64,000 nucleotides of DNA from positions 1 to 64,000 of the forward strand of contig NZ_VTXE01000022.1 in NCBI RefSeq assembly GCF_013114595.1, in the 5' to 3' direction. The position numbers were made by a program, and so were the translations under genes. The DNA is from Vibrio sp. 99-8-1. Its GTDB lineage: Bacteria > Pseudomonadota > Gammaproteobacteria > Enterobacterales > Vibrionaceae. Positions 17,650-28,554 of the stretch are shown one piece after another. The notes beneath the pieces are model-generated. The model made no database searches. It was not told where the DNA came from and saw only the letters and a list, made by a program, of their open reading frames with translations. The stretch's first letter is position 1; the number at the start of each line of letters is the position of its first letter.

Positions 17650-19113
17650 CTAGCCTAAACGATAGTTAGGTGCTTCTTTGGTAATCTGGACATCATGAAC
17701 ATGCGACTCCTTCATACCCGCACCAGATATACGAACAAACTCTGCTTTGGTTCTCATCTCTTCTACCGTAGCGCTGCCAGTAAGTCCCATACTTGAGCGT
17801 AATCCACCCATTTGCTGGTGCACAATCTCTTTCAAGCGACCTTTATAAGCGATACGACCTTCTATTCCTTCCGGTACTAGCTTGTCTGCTGCATTATCCG
17901 TTTGGAAGTAACGGTCCGAAGAGCCTTGCGACATTGCGCCTAGAGAGCCCATTCCGCGATATGATTTGTAAGAGCGACCTTGGTACAAAATAACTTCACC
18001 CGGTGCTTCTTCTGTACCGGCGAACATTGAGCCAACCATGACACATGATGCTCCGGCAACGATGGCTTTACAGATATCACCTGAGAAACGAATTCCGCCA
18101 TCAGCAATAACTGGAATACCATATTGATCCGCCACTTCAACAGCATCTGAGATAGCGGTGATTTGTGGAACCCCAACACCAGTAACAATACGCGTTGTAC
18201 AAATTGAACCAGGGCCAATACCTACTTTTACGGCGCTAACACCTGCATCAATTAATGCTTTAGCACCTGCACCTGTCGCGACATTACCGCCAATAATATC
18301 CAGATTTGGATAGGCAGCGCGTGTATCTCGAATTCGAGTCAATACCCCTTCAGAGTGACCATGTGAAGAATCGATAAGTAGTACATCTACCCCCGCTTCA
18401 ACAAGTGCTGCGACTCTTTCTTCATTACCAGCGCCGGCGCCAACAGCGGCCCCCACTCGTAGACGACCTTGGTCATCTTTACATGCGTGCGGTTTTCTTT
18501 CCGCTTTATGGAAGTCTTTAGCAGTAATCATGCCTTTTAGCTGGAATGCATCATTCACAACTAACACTTTCTCTACGCGAGAACGGTGCATCTCTTCTTG
18601 CACAACTTCTGGAGCTGCGCCTTCTTTAACCGTTGCTAGACGCTCTTTTGGCGTCATTACTTTATCGACTGTTTTGGATAGATCAGTAACAAATCTAACA
18701 TCTCGTCCAGTAATAATTCCGACCAGTTCATTGTTCTCACCAACAACAGGATAACCAGCAAAGCCGTTTTTCTCAGTTAAAGCCAACACATCTGCAATGG
18801 TAGCCGTCGGTTTCACGGTAACAGGATGAGAAACCACTCCGGCTTCGAATATTTTTACTAAGCGAACTTGTTCTGCTTGTTGTTCAATGGACATGTTTTT
18901 ATGAATAAAACCAATGCCACCTTCTTGAGCAAGAGCGATTGCAAGACGAGCTTCCGTGACCGTATCCATCGATGCAGAAAGCATCGGGATGTTCATCTCA
19001 ATATTTTTGGTTAATTTAGTACGCAAGTCCGCGGTATTTGGAAGTACTGTCGAATGTGCAGGGACGAGTAAAACGTCGTCAAAAGTAAGGGCTTCTTTTG
19101 CGATTCGTAGCAT
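17650..19113 (-). CDS. guaB: IMP dehydrogenase
   Basis: A 487-residue enzyme that oxidises IMP to XMP with NAD, the first committed step to GMP. The barrel begins at [13 protein letters not shown]. Two CBS domains are inserted at about 93-205. The catalytic Cys is in [11 protein letters not shown], and the flap has [14 protein letters not shown] start at the ATG at 19113, which gives the E. coli-like N-terminus [10 protein letters not shown]; a longer frame of 39 extra residues has no ribosome site and no family support. First gene of guaBA, divergent from xseA. Confidence 0.98.
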   Translation of the reverse strand: MLRIAKEALTFDDVLLVPAHSTVLPNTADLRTKLTKNIEMNIPMLSASMDTVTEARLAIALAQEGGIGFIHKNMSIEQQAEQVRLVKIFEAGVVSHPVTVKPTATIADVLALTEKNGFAGYPVVGENNELVGIITGRDVRFVTDLSKTVDKVMTPKERLATVKEGAAPEVVQEEMHRSRVEKVLVVNDAFQLKGMITAKDFHKAERKPHACKDDQGRLRVGAAVGAGAGNEERVAALVEAGVDVLLIDSSHGHSEGVLTRIRDTRAAYPNLDIIGGNVATGAGAKALIDAGVSAVKVGIGPGSICTTRIVTGVGVPQITAISDAVEVADQYGIPVIADGGIRFSGDICKAIVAGASCVMVGSMFAGTEEAPGEVILYQGRSYKSYRGMGSLGAMSQGSSDRYFQTDNAADKLVPEGIEGRIAYKGRLKEIVHQQMGGLRSSMGLTGSATVEEMRTKAEFVRISGAGMKESHVHDVQITKEAPNYRLG

Positions 19114-19331
19114 TGCAATATCTCTCAACATAGGGTTAATACAAAAATTCATCCTTAACAACGAGTCAAAAGGATGAATCTTAGAGTGAATCAATATAAA
19201 TATTGCAAACGGATTATACGCACGACGCAATCGGTTAGCTACACATTTTTTTGATTTTTATTTGCATTTACCCCCTTGATATGTATTATATTGCCGCTAA
19301 TTTCCATACTCACGTCTCTGTGGTATCTCTG

Positions 19332-20678
19332 GTGTCTCTGCAATCCAATTTTCAACAACGAAACGAAAATATTTTCACAGTATCCCGACTCAATTCTGAA
19401 GTTCGTCTTCTACTTGAAAACGAAATGGGTGTTGTTTGGCTTGTTGGAGAGATATCAAACTTTTCCGCGCCAGTTTCAGGCCATTGGTACTTTTCTCTAA
19501 AAGACGCCCGAGCTCAGGTAAAATGTGCCATGTTTCGCGGTAATAATCGTCGCGTAACATTTAAACCTAGCAGTGGTAACCAAGTATTAGTAAAAGCTCG
19601 CCTTTCACTTTATGAACCTCGTGGTGACTACCAGCTTATTGTTGAAAGTATGCAACCGGAAGGCGACGGTAAATTGCAGCAGCAGTTTGATGAACTGAAA
19701 ATGCAATTAGCGGCCGAAGGACTATTTGCTCAATCCACCAAAAAAAGCTTACCTGAAAACCCACGTACAGTCGGTGTTGTGACATCAAAAACTGGTGCAG
19801 CACTATACGATATTCTCGATGTATTAAAACGACGAGACGCGACCCTGCCGGTGGTTATTTACCCAACCCTTGTGCAAGGAGAAAATGCCGCAATAGAGAT
19901 TGCTCAAGCCATTGGCAGAGCAAACAGCCGTAATGAATGCGATGTGTTAATAGTTGGTCGTGGTGGTGGTTCAATTGAAGATCTGTGGTGTTTTAATAAT
20001 GAAATCGTTGCGCGGACAATAGCAGCCAGTCAAATTCCGATTGTTAGCGCCGTCGGACATGAAATCGATGTGACAATCGCTGATTTTGTTGCCGATGTTC
20101 GAGCACCAACACCATCCGCAGCCGCAGAGCTGGTCAGTCGGGATCAAAGCCATAAGCAGCAAGCAATTACTCGTCGGGTCTTGGCATTAAAAAATAGCAT
20201 TCAACATTACTTTTCTGAGCAACAATTTACCTTGCAAAAGCTCTCTCATTTACTAGACAAACAGCACCCTAGTTACCAATTAGAGAAGCAGAATCAACAA
20301 CTTGATGAGCTAGAATCACGTTTAATTTCTGCCATTCAAACGAGATTTCAACAGCAACAATCATCAATAAGAAAGCTCGATCATCAATTGCAGCTTTTAT
20401 CGCCAGACAATACCATTAAAAAGCAGCAGAACTCTCTATCTCGACTTAATCAGAGCTTAATTGATGCCATGGATAAAAAGCTGATGATTGAGCGTCATAA
20501 ACTGGCACTCGCCGCAGAAACATTAGATGCAGTAAGCCCGCTGGCAACACTCAAGCGAGGTTATAGTATTAGTAAGCGGGAGGATGGCCAAGTCATTACA
20601 CAGGCAAAAGAGGTTAGCAAAGGAGATCGCATCATCACTCAGCTAGCCGATGGCAATATTCACTCCATAGTCAGCTAG
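19332..20678 (+). CDS. xseA: Exodeoxyribonuclease VII large subunit
   Basis: About 448 residues. The N-terminal OB fold opens with [17 protein letters not shown] and contains [11 protein letters not shown]. The catalytic domain has [14 protein letters not shown] and [16 protein letters not shown], followed by a long coiled coil (about 290-410). With XseB it degrades single-stranded DNA in both directions. The start is uncertain: no ATG lies close to the conserved region. I use the GTG at 19332 because it gives an N-terminus of normal length. A promoter-like TTGCAT / TATATT pair at 19262-19291 lies inside the longer frame that begins at 19251, which argues against that start. Confidence 0.93.
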   Translation: MSLQSNFQQRNENIFTVSRLNSEVRLLLENEMGVVWLVGEISNFSAPVSGHWYFSLKDARAQVKCAMFRGNNRRVTFKPSSGNQVLVKARLSLYEPRGDYQLIVESMQPEGDGKLQQQFDELKMQLAAEGLFAQSTKKSLPENPRTVGVVTSKTGAALYDILDVLKRRDATLPVVIYPTLVQGENAAIEIAQAIGRANSRNECDVLIVGRGGGSIEDLWCFNNEIVARTIAASQIPIVSAVGHEIDVTIADFVADVRAPTPSAAAELVSRDQSHKQQAITRRVLALKNSIQHYFSEQQFTLQKLSHLLDKQHPSYQLEKQNQQLDELESRLISAIQTRFQQQQSSIRKLDHQLQLLSPDNTIKKQQNSLSRLNQSLIDAMDKKLMIERHKLALAAETLDAVSPLATLKRGYSISKREDGQVITQAKEVSKGDRIITQLADGNIHSIVS

Positions 20679-20799
20679 AATTTAGGGGCCGTTGATCTTT
20701 CAAGTAGCCATTTTTCCCCTTCGGACAGCACTTGTTGGCATTTTCTACTGCTTTATCGCCTGATTGCGTGTTCAGTAAGGCTAAACTTGTTTTACTCCG

Positions 20800-21030
20800 T
20801 TATACCTGTTGTTCAAACTGAAATCGTACACGTGACTTAGATTTAAGCTCATTGCAGCTATTACAGAAATAGTTCGCAGCACCACACGCCTGAAGCTTCT
20901 CTAACTCCGCGTCACAATCCGGACAAAATGCGAGTTTGTTGTATTTAGTTAAACACGGCTTACAGTGATAAACACCAGCTTTCCACTCAAGCTCTTGGTT
21001 ACATTGAGGGCAAATATTTTGTGGCGACAT
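20800..21030 (-). CDS. yfgJ: Zinc-ribbon protein YfgJ
   Basis: A 76-residue protein with four Cys pairs (CPQC, CKPC, CPDC, CNSC) and the central QACGAANYFC, which matches E. coli YfgJ (KACGAVDYFC) closely. It should bind two zinc ions. The function is unknown. The setting is conserved: E. coli also has it in the xseA-guaBA/der neighbourhood. It is transcribed alone, convergent with xseA. The upstream side faces the long non-coding stretch discussed as a crtS candidate. AGAGAG precedes the ATG. Confidence 0.88.
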   Translation of the reverse strand: MSPQNICPQCNQELEWKAGVYHCKPCLTKYNKLAFCPDCDAELEKLQACGAANYFCNSCNELKSKSRVRFQFEQQV

Positions 21031-21084
21031 AATGAGTCTCTCTTAATTATGTTCAATCTAATTTAAATAGCTTTATGACTTAGT

Positions 21085-21400
21085 AAGGTTAGATCGACGT
21101 TTCCAATCCCTGACATTCATCAGGATTACTATTAGGCTACCATGATCTTTTTGCATAAAGAACATGATGATCTTTTTACTGCTTTTAGGTTACTATGATC
21201 TTTATCGGATCATCTGCTTAATCTTATCTGATCAGCGATCTGCCCCATTAAGAATATTTATATAACCACAACCCGAAAGCATAAGTTACATATCCTGTTT
21301 TTGGATTTTAAACAGTTAATTAAACTAATCAACATTGATATGTAACCGAGATCGCGGTATTTTATAAAATCGATCCCTGTTCGCGATTATTCAAGCAACC
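21085..21400. other. Candidate crtS, the chromosome 2 replication-triggering site
   Basis: Lies in the 619-bp gene-free gap between yfgJ and der. In V. cholerae, from memory of the literature, crtS lies between VC0764 and VC0765, beside xseA (VC0766) and guaB (VC0767), which is this position. The sequence is unusual: nine GATC sites from 21092 to 21375, six of them in 97 bp; ATGATCTTT three times (21142, 21167, 21195); a 21-bp direct repeat with three mismatches (21132-21152 and 21185-21205); and a 10-bp inverted repeat GTTACATATC / GATATGTAAC (21285-21294, 21337-21346). RctB binds GATC-containing sites, which fits. The exact borders are a guess. Confidence 0.62.
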
Positions 21401-21562
21401 ATTTGTTGTAATCGCTTTTGTGCTGAGTTTAGAGCTCCAGATAGAAATCGACATATATCTTTTCCTATCAAATAGTTAGCCGGATTACTTCCATAATATT
21501 TTTTAACTATTTTATTCTATTTCTCATTTTGAGATGGGATCAAATCACTTCTCTAGGCAAAT

Positions 21563-21585
21563 AAAAAGCGCCTAAGGCGCTTTTT
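21563..21585 (-). terminator. Terminator of der
   Basis: Perfect 10-bp stem AAAAAGCGCC / GGCGCTTTTT with loop TAA, about 65 bp after the der stop. Its A and T runs make it work in both directions. Confidence 0.9.
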
Positions 21586-21649
21586 ATTGCTTTTCGTTCT
21601 AGTCGGTCATAGCCGATTATCCGCTAAATCGAATAAGTCTCAGGCGATA

Positions 21650-23140
21650 CTACTTTTTCTTACGGTTCTTCATCATACCTAATACGCGTTTGCGATTACG
21701 GTCTTGATAAAGTGTCTCTTTATCGCCTTTCTTTTCAAATGGGTTTTCACTACTTTGAAACTGAATTCGAATGGGTGTGCCCATTATCTCCAAAGAACGA
21801 CGATAATAGTTCATTAAATATCGTTTATAAGAGTCCGGTAGCTCGTTTACCTGATTACCATGGATAACAATAATTGGCGGGTTATATCCCCCAGCATGGG
21901 CGTATTTTAGTTTTACACGACGACCACGAACTAATGGCGGCTGATGATCATCTGTTGCCATCTTCATAATACGGGTAAGTACAGAGGTTCCTACACGAGT
22001 TGTCGCTGATTTATAAGCTTCTTGTACTGACTCGAATAAGTGACCAACACCAGTACCGTGCAGAGCGGAAATAAAGTGAATTCGAGCGAAATCAACAAAG
22101 CCCAGACGTCTATCCAGCTCTTTTTTAACATGCTCTTTTACATCGCTATCCAGTCCATCCCATTTATTAACGGCTAATACGATGGAACGTCCAGCGTTTA
22201 ATGCAAAACCCAGTAAGCTTAAATCTTGATCTGAGATATTTTCGCGAGCATCAATTATCAATAGCACTACGTTAGCATCTTCAATGGCTTTTAAAGTTTT
22301 CACCACAGAAAATTTTTCTACCGTTTCATTGATACGCTTTCTTCGACGAACACCAGCGGTATCAATCAGTACGTATTCTCGTCCATCACGCTCCATTGGG
22401 ATATAGATAGAGTCACGTGTTGTTCCGGGCATATCATAAACAACAACACGCTCTTCACCTAGAATACGATTGGTTAGCGTTGATTTACCCACATTAGGCC
22501 GACCAATAATCGCCAGCTTAATCGGCTGGTCTTGAAGCCTCTGAAACTCTTCTTCTGCTTCTTGCTCAGAATACTCAAGTTGCTCTTCTTCCTGCTCAGC
22601 CAAATTGGTAAGATCTTCTATCTCACCTTCATTCTTTTCTAACAACTCTTCCGCAAATGGGTTTAACGCTAGATCAATCAACGCACTCACGCCACGACCA
22701 TGAGCAGCGGCTATTTGGTACATATTGTCCATACCAAGCTGCCAAAACTCAGCACTTGCTGCGTCAGCATCAACACCATCCACTTTATTGACCACTAACA
22801 TGGCTGGCTTTTCAATTTTACGCAAATGCTCTGCTATCGCTTCATCTGATACCGTTAGTCCAGCGCGGCCATCAACCATAAATAACACAACATCAGCTTC
22901 ATCAATAGCCGCTAATGACTGCGCCGCCATTTTGGTTTCTACGCCTTCTTCTGTGCCATCAATACCACCGGTATCTATCACGATGAATTCATGCTCTCCT
23001 AGCTTAGCCTGACCATATTTACGATCTCGAGTAAGTCCAGGAAAGTCGGCAACCAATGCATCCCTAGTACGGGTTAATCGGTTAAATAATGTTGATTTAC
23101 CTACGTTTGGACGCCCAACTAGAGCAACAACAGGAATCAT
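21650..23140 (-). CDS. der: Ribosome-biogenesis GTPase Der (EngA)
   Basis: A 496-residue essential GTPase with two tandem G domains, each with GRPNVGKST (near residues 8 and 212), DTxG switch II (DTGGIDG, DTAGVRR) and NKxD (NKVDG, NKWDG). A KH-like domain at the C-terminus (about 380-470) is followed by a basic tail ending in KNRKKK. An acidic Glu-rich linker (about 168-203) joins the two G domains. It binds the 50S subunit during assembly. Downstream of bamB with a hairpin between. Confidence 0.98.
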   Translation of the reverse strand: MIPVVALVGRPNVGKSTLFNRLTRTRDALVADFPGLTRDRKYGQAKLGEHEFIVIDTGGIDGTEEGVETKMAAQSLAAIDEADVVLFMVDGRAGLTVSDEAIAEHLRKIEKPAMLVVNKVDGVDADAASAEFWQLGMDNMYQIAAAHGRGVSALIDLALNPFAEELLEKNEGEIEDLTNLAEQEEEQLEYSEQEAEEEFQRLQDQPIKLAIIGRPNVGKSTLTNRILGEERVVVYDMPGTTRDSIYIPMERDGREYVLIDTAGVRRRKRINETVEKFSVVKTLKAIEDANVVLLIIDARENISDQDLSLLGFALNAGRSIVLAVNKWDGLDSDVKEHVKKELDRRLGFVDFARIHFISALHGTGVGHLFESVQEAYKSATTRVGTSVLTRIMKMATDDHQPPLVRGRRVKLKYAHAGGYNPPIIVIHGNQVNELPDSYKRYLMNYYRRSLEIMGTPIRIQFQSSENPFEKKGDKETLYQDRNRKRVLGMMKNRKKK

Positions 23141-23227
23141 AACAACCTCTACAATTTTTATTCTATATGTAGTTATAGGTAAACATTGCCTATTTACCTA
23201 TAACCACACTTATTAATGTCAACAAAA

Positions 23228-23255
23228 CGGCTCCTAACCGCTAAGTCAGGAGCCG
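23228..23255 (-). terminator. Hairpin between bamB and der
   Basis: 8-bp stem CGGCTCCT / AGGAGCCG with a 12-base loop. The minus-strand tail GTTTTGTT is short, so it may be a partial terminator or attenuator in the bamB-der gap. Confidence 0.55.
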
Positions 23256-23329
23256 AACGTGAATTCTATCACACTATTGATCTTAAGTAACACTCACTAT
23301 GATCAGGTTACTTACGTCAGATTACACAG

Positions 23330-24487
23330 CTAGTTGACCGTTAATTTCTCAACCCTACCATTGCGAGTCGTGATCAAATATCCATCATCGAGCTCAATGG
23401 GTGCAACAGCAAAACCACTATCATTAACAAGTTGTTGAGCAACAAACTCACCACTGTTTTTATCCAGCCAGTGCAGATAGCCTTCTGCATCACCAACAAC
23501 AATATAATCATCAATAATTGTAGGCGAAGTCAGCAAACGGTTTTCTAACTGTTTGTTTTTCCATAGTTCCGTGCCACTACGAGCATCAACCGCCGCCACG
23601 TAATCATTGTCTGTTACCAGATATAATCGCGAACCATCCGTCGACATATCAAGAGCCGAAGAGTAGTTTCGCTTCCATGATGGACCGCCAGAACGAAGAT
23701 CAATAGCAATCAACTGGCCATTAACACCAACGGTATACAGCATGGATCCTAGAATAATCGGCGATGAATCAACATCAACAATTCGATCTATTTCTGTTGC
23801 GCCTTTTGGTGTACCTACAGGTTGTTGCCAAATTAGCTGACCACGTTCAACCACTGCTGCCGCCAATCTACCATTGGCGGTTCCCCAAAAGACACCGCCG
23901 GATGCGGTTGAAGGGGCGCTGTCACCACGAAGAGTAAGGTTTGGCACCTCTGTGCTGATGCTCCAAGCCTCATCACCTGTCTCTGCATCTAACGCTACCA
24001 AAATGCCACGACTGGTATTGATCATGACTAAACTATTGTCAGTTGCTGGTCTAGCAAGAACTTCGCCTAACACGTTTTTACGCCAAACAAGTTCTCCTGA
24101 TTCGGCGTTTAAGGCGATTAACTGACCGTTTTCTGAGCCAATAAATACTTTGCCATATGAGGCATTTAGGCCACCAGACAATCGTGCAGAAGTGTCACCA
24201 CTAACATTCGTTGACCAGAGAGTTTCCCCACTAGCGGGATCAAGAGCCTTAACTTCTCCATCTCGGCTAGCAACAAATATTTTTTCATATGCAAATTCTG
24301 GCTGAAGCTTAGAAAAGAAATGCCCAACACCATTTCCAATAGAAGTCGTCCATTGGCTATCTGGCGTAAACTGGCTTGATACTTGTGGAACGGGAGCCAT
24401 TACCACGGTATCTTCTTCACTAGAGCAACCCACGATAGTGGACAGTGCCAATGAGCCTAGCAAAATTCGGCTGAATAACTTATTCAT
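23330..24487 (-). CDS. bamB: Outer-membrane assembly lipoprotein BamB
   Basis: A 385-residue lipoprotein with signal peptide and lipobox IVGC (Cys21). The rest is an eight-bladed propeller of PQQ-like repeats (for example VKALDPASGETLWS, LIALNAESGELVWR, LVALDAETGDEAWS). It is the BamA-binding scaffold of the BAM complex that inserts beta-barrel proteins. Follows yfgM by 11 bp in the hisS-yfgM-bamB order seen in enterobacteria. Confidence 0.97.
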   Translation of the reverse strand: MNKLFSRILLGSLALSTIVGCSSEEDTVVMAPVPQVSSQFTPDSQWTTSIGNGVGHFFSKLQPEFAYEKIFVASRDGEVKALDPASGETLWSTNVSGDTSARLSGGLNASYGKVFIGSENGQLIALNAESGELVWRKNVLGEVLARPATDNSLVMINTSRGILVALDAETGDEAWSISTEVPNLTLRGDSAPSTASGGVFWGTANGRLAAAVVERGQLIWQQPVGTPKGATEIDRIVDVDSSPIILGSMLYTVGVNGQLIAIDLRSGGPSWKRNYSSALDMSTDGSRLYLVTDNDYVAAVDARSGTELWKNKQLENRLLTSPTIIDDYIVVGDAEGYLHWLDKNSGEFVAQQLVNDSGFAVAPIELDDGYLITTRNGRVEKLTVN

Positions 24488-24498
24488 GGTTTCTGCCC

Positions 24499-25113
24499 TT
24501 ATTTCGCCAAGTCATCCAGCTTTAATTGAATACCTTGGTTTGCATCACCAGCTTGCTGAGCTTCAACATAGGCACTATAAGCACCTTCTTTGTCGCCCTT
24601 ACGTAACAAGATGTCACCTTTAAGCTCGTTTACTCGCCCTTGCCATGCCGATGATGTAATTGCTGAAAGTTGAGCAATAGCTTGATCAAACTGCTGCTGC
24701 TGAGCAAATACTCTGGCGATACGAAAGTCGATCAAAGGTTTGACGGTTTCATCTTTAGTATTGGCTTTCGCCCACTCAAGTTGTGCTAATGCCGCAGGAA
24801 TATCGTTAGCTTCGACTTGAACTCGCGCTAACTGCAGTGCTGCGAGTACTGCATATTCCGTCTCTTTATTGGCGTCAATATAACTCTGAACCTCGTCACT
24901 GGCATCACTTCCTGCGTTAGAGAGCTGAGAAATAACCTTTGTATAGCTGTCTGATGCTGCATCTTTCGCTGCGACTACAGAATCTTGATAATAACGCCAT
25001 CCAAAAATGCCACCCAATCCAACAACGCCACCTAAAATGACCGCTTTGCCGTTCTCTTTCCACCAATCTTTAATGGCTTCAACTTGTTGTTCTTCGCTAT
25101 CGTACAGTTCCAC
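24499..25113 (-). CDS. yfgM: YfgM, periplasmic TPR protein of the Sec translocon
   Basis: A 204-residue protein with a short cytoplasmic start (MELYDSEEQQVEAIKDWWKE), one membrane helix (about 24-42, VILGGVVGLGGIFGW) and a periplasmic TPR-like helical domain. In E. coli YfgM binds SecYEG with PpiD and modulates the Rcs response. It is 11 bp after hisS and 11 bp before bamB, so clearly in an operon. Confidence 0.93.
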   Translation of the reverse strand: MELYDSEEQQVEAIKDWWKENGKAVILGGVVGLGGIFGWRYYQDSVVAAKDAASDSYTKVISQLSNAGSDASDEVQSYIDANKETEYAVLAALQLARVQVEANDIPAALAQLEWAKANTKDETVKPLIDFRIARVFAQQQQFDQAIAQLSAITSSAWQGRVNELKGDILLRKGDKEGAYSAYVEAQQAGDANQGIQLKLDDLAK

Positions 25114-25124
25114 GTCCTGTCCTC

Positions 25125-26393
25125 TTAAATCAAATTTGTTAGGTGCGATGCAACGTCAGTTTGGGCAAGCGTACTTTGCTCACCACCAGCAAGGTCTTTA
25201 ACCACTACTGTTCCTTCAGACACTTCATTTTCACCTAGCACTAATGCGATTGCTGCACCGACTTTGTCAGCACGCTTAAATTGTTTCTTAAAGTTACCAC
25301 CACCAAAGTGGGTCATAACTCGGAGTTCAGGCACTGATTCACGAAGCTGCTCAGCTAACTTCATTCCTGCCATCATTGTCCCTTCTCCCGCGGTGACGAT
25401 ATAAACATCTACCGCACGGCGAACATCATTTAGGCCTAATGTGTCCAGCAGCAATACGAGTCGCTCTAGCCCCATCGCAAACCCTACCGCAGGCGTTGGT
25501 TTACCACCTAATTGCTCAACCAAACCGTCGTAACGACCACCACCACACACTGTTCCTTGCGCGCCTAAGCTTTCAGTGATCCACTCAAATACGGTTCGGT
25601 TGTAATAATCTAAACCGCGTACCAATCGTTGGTTAACTTGATATTCGATTCCGGCAGCATCAAGAAGTTCACACAGTCCAGAAAAATGTTGTTTTGACTC
25701 TTCATCTAAGAAGGCCGACAATTCTGGCGCGTCACCTAAAATGGCTTGTACATCTGGATTTTTTGTATCCAATACACGCAATGGGTTGGTATACATACGA
25801 CGTTGACAGTCATCATCCAACACATCTTCGTGCTGCTCTAAATAAGCGATCAATGCATCGCGATAATTCGCTCTTGCTTCTAACGAACCGATGGAATTCA
25901 GTTCTAATCGAACATGTTCATCAATGCCAAGCTCACGCCACAAGCGCGCAGTCATCATGATCATTTCTGCATCAACGTCAGGTCCATTTAGACCAAAAAC
26001 TTCTGCACCCACTTGATGAAATTGACGGTAACGTCCTTTTTGTGGTCTTTCATGACGGAACATTGGTCCCATATACCACAAGCGCTGCTCTTGGTTGTAC
26101 AGTAAACCATTTTCGATGCCAGAACGGACACATCCAGCGGTACCTTCTGGGCGAAGCGTTAAACTATCACCATTGCGGTCTTCAAATGTATACATCTCTT
26201 TTTCGACAACATCTGTCACTTCACCAATGGCTCGGCTAAATAGATGCGTCTGCTCAACGATTGGCATGCGTACTTCGCTATATCCATACGCACTTATCAC
26301 TTTTTTTACTGTTCCTTCCACTTTCTGCCAAAGCGGAGAATCTGTAGGAAGGCAGTCGTTCATGCCTCGTATTGCTTGAATTGTTTTTGCCAC
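25125..26393 (-). CDS. hisS: Histidyl-tRNA synthetase
   Basis: A 422-residue class II synthetase. It begins [18 protein letters not shown], has the class II motif 2 region ([21 protein letters not shown], given here only as landmark in two parts: MFRHERPQ and RYRQFHQ), the histidine loops [13 protein letters not shown] and GGGRYDGL, and motif 3 [10 protein letters not shown]. The C-terminal anticodon-binding domain follows. Full length. Part of the ispG-hisS-yfgM-bamB run. Confidence 0.98.
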   Translation of the reverse strand: MAKTIQAIRGMNDCLPTDSPLWQKVEGTVKKVISAYGYSEVRMPIVEQTHLFSRAIGEVTDVVEKEMYTFEDRNGDSLTLRPEGTAGCVRSGIENGLLYNQEQRLWYMGPMFRHERPQKGRYRQFHQVGAEVFGLNGPDVDAEMIMMTARLWRELGIDEHVRLELNSIGSLEARANYRDALIAYLEQHEDVLDDDCQRRMYTNPLRVLDTKNPDVQAILGDAPELSAFLDEESKQHFSGLCELLDAAGIEYQVNQRLVRGLDYYNRTVFEWITESLGAQGTVCGGGRYDGLVEQLGGKPTPAVGFAMGLERLVLLLDTLGLNDVRRAVDVYIVTAGEGTMMAGMKLAEQLRESVPELRVMTHFGGGNFKKQFKRADKVGAAIALVLGENEVSEGTVVVKDLAGGEQSTLAQTDVASHLTNLI

Positions 26394-26417
26394 AATCTTT
26401 TACCGTAATCGTTAAGG

Positions 26418-27545
26418 TTATTTATTATCAATAATTTGGTTTATATCAATATGATTATTCGTATCTAATACTGATGCTTTTGCGCGAATCTTTGCTTCTA
26501 ACTGGTCGATAAGATTGTCATTATCAAATCGCTCTTTCTGGCGCTGTCCATCATCATAATAGGCACTTTTTCTATTGCCGCCGGCAACACCTAAATGTGA
26601 GACTTCAGCTTCACCAGGGCCGTTCACTACACAACCTATAATAGAAACGTCCATCGGAATAACAATATCTTCCAGTCGCTGTTCTAGTTCGTTAACGGTA
26701 TTGATCACGTCAAACTCTTGTCGAGAGCAGGTAGGACAAGCAATAAAATTAATACCACGAGAGCGGATTCTAAGTGATTTAAGAATATCAAACCCGACTT
26801 TAATCTCTTCGACTGGATCCGCGGCTAAAGAGACGCGTAATGTATCGCCGATACCTTCCGACAATAACATTCCTAAGCCTACGGCTGACTTAACCGATCC
26901 CGCTCGCGCTCCTCCTGCTTCGGTTATACCTAGGTGGAGCGGCTGATCAATCTGCTTTGCTAATAAGCGATATGAGTCAACTGCGAGGAATACATCCGAC
27001 GCTTTTACACTCACTTTAAACTGATCAAAATTGAGCCTATCCAAGATATCAACATGACGCATGGCTGATTCAACTAGCGCTTCTGGTGTTGGCTCACCGT
27101 ACTTAACCTGGATCTCTTTTTCCAGAGAGCCACCGTTAACACCAATACGAATAGGAATATTTTTATCACGGGCACAATCAACAACCGAACGGATACGTTC
27201 TTCATTGCCAATATTCCCTGGATTAATTCGTAAGCAATCTACACCATATTCAGCCACTTTTAGCGCAATTCGATAATCAAAATGAATATCGGCGATCAAA
27301 GGAATAGAACACTGCTGCTTAATTTGTTTGAATGCCTCAGCAGCATCCATTGTTGGTACGGATACTCGAACAATATCAGCGCCAACTTTCTCTAACGCAT
27401 GAATCTGCGCTAAGGTGGCTTCTACATCGGTTGTACGAGTATTGGTCATTGACTGCACCGCAATCGGCGCTCCGTCACCAATAGGCACATCGCCCACGTA
27501 AATTCTGCTTGATGGGCGACGTTTAATAGGAGATTCGTGTTGCAT
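26418..27545 (-). CDS. ispG: 4-hydroxy-3-methylbut-2-enyl-diphosphate synthase
   Basis: A 375-residue Fe-S enzyme of the MEP isoprenoid pathway that converts MEcPP to HMBPP. The TIM barrel includes [12 protein letters not shown] and LRINPGNIG. The [4Fe-4S] ligands are in CPTCSRQ and [10 protein letters not shown]. It depends on the isc system encoded later in the window. The start is 9 bp after... the rodZ gene end on the same strand, consistent with the rodZ-ispG-hisS operon. Confidence 0.98.
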   Translation of the reverse strand: MQHESPIKRRPSSRIYVGDVPIGDGAPIAVQSMTNTRTTDVEATLAQIHALEKVGADIVRVSVPTMDAAEAFKQIKQQCSIPLIADIHFDYRIALKVAEYGVDCLRINPGNIGNEERIRSVVDCARDKNIPIRIGVNGGSLEKEIQVKYGEPTPEALVESAMRHVDILDRLNFDQFKVSVKASDVFLAVDSYRLLAKQIDQPLHLGITEAGGARAGSVKSAVGLGMLLSEGIGDTLRVSLAADPVEEIKVGFDILKSLRIRSRGINFIACPTCSRQEFDVINTVNELEQRLEDIVIPMDVSIIGCVVNGPGEAEVSHLGVAGGNRKSAYYDDGQRQKERFDNDNLIDQLEAKIRAKASVLDTNNHIDINQIIDNK

Positions 27546-27554
27546 AATTTGCTT

Positions 27555-28541
27555 CTAAGGTAGAGTGAATCGGGCTACTTTGCCGGAAGTATAACCAGAA
27601 AGGTCGGCGGCTTCACCTGCAATTGTAATTTTAACGCCTTCGGGTGCACCCAGAATAAAGCTAAATGGGGCTTCGCCGACGACTGAAAACTCGCGTCCCG
27701 CTTTCTTAACACCAGTCGCCAATGTGGCACCACTTGCGTCTTTTACTTGAATCCAGCAATCTGCTGAAAATGCCATGGTGACATCGGTTAATGAACCTTC
27801 TGATGGTGCGGGTTGACTAACCGCACTCTCTTCAGCGACAACAGCTTCTGCGTCAGCGGTATTCTCAGCTTCCATCGACGGCTGCTCAGTTGGCGTATTC
27901 TCTACGTCAACATTAGTTTGAACATCGCTTTCTGGTGCTTGTGATATCTCTACATCTACAGCTTCAGTTTGTTGCTCCGCTTCTACAGCCTCAGGTTCAA
28001 CTACAGGTTGCTCTATTGTATCAGAACTGTTTGTGGCATTTAGCTCAACGGACGGTTCTGAAATGGTTGCTTCTTCTGTTATTAGCTCGATACCATCGGC
28101 GGCATCGGTTAATGTGTCTTGCTGATTTTGATACCACCACACTGATGAAATACCAATAATGACGGCAAATATTGCCCAAGTAAGCTTCATTATCCGGCTA
28201 TCATTTTTTTCGCGTTTGGTTTTGCGCGAAAAGCTTTGCATTTCTTGCTCTGCGTGTTGAACTTCATTGGCATGATTTAGCGCCGCTAATACCTCCTTTT
28301 CATCCAATGACACTGCTTTGGCATAAGAGCGTAAATAACCGCGGGTAAAAGTCGCTACTTGATCAAAATCGTAGTTGTTATTATCGATACTTTCGATAAT
28401 CGAGACTCTAAGCCTCAATCTATCGGCAATCTCTTTTTGTGACAGACCTAATTTCTCACGTTCTTGACGGAGTAAATCGCCTGCCAATACCTGATTAACT
28501 TCTTCTTCTACAATATTGCTGTTTTCTGTATCAGTACTCAT
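27555..28541 (-). CDS. rodZ: Cytoskeletal protein RodZ
   Basis: A 328-residue single-pass membrane protein. Residues about 18-85 form the Cro/CI-like helix-turn-helix that binds MreB (LRQEREKLGLSQKEIADRLR as landmark). A basic juxtamembrane stretch and a membrane helix (about 117-137) follow. A Glu/Thr/Val-rich disordered periplasmic linker (about 145-245) leads to a C-terminal beta domain of DUF4115 type. It sets rod shape with MreBCD. It lies between pilW and ispG, as usual in gammaproteobacteria. Confidence 0.95.
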   Translation of the reverse strand: MSTDTENSNIVEEEVNQVLAGDLLRQEREKLGLSQKEIADRLRLRVSIIESIDNNNYDFDQVATFTRGYLRSYAKAVSLDEKEVLAALNHANEVQHAEQEMQSFSRKTKREKNDSRIMKLTWAIFAVIIGISSVWWYQNQQDTLTDAADGIELITEEATISEPSVELNATNSSDTIEQPVVEPEAVEAEQQTEAVDVEISQAPESDVQTNVDVENTPTEQPSMEAENTADAEAVVAEESAVSQPAPSEGSLTDVTMAFSADCWIQVKDASGATLATGVKKAGREFSVVGEAPFSFILGAPEGVKITIAGEAADLSGYTSGKVARFTLP

Positions 28542-28554
28542 AATTCATGTACTT

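Noticed and set aside
19114..19230. N-terminal extension of guaB
   Set aside because: The added 39 residues match no IMP dehydrogenase and have no ribosome site.
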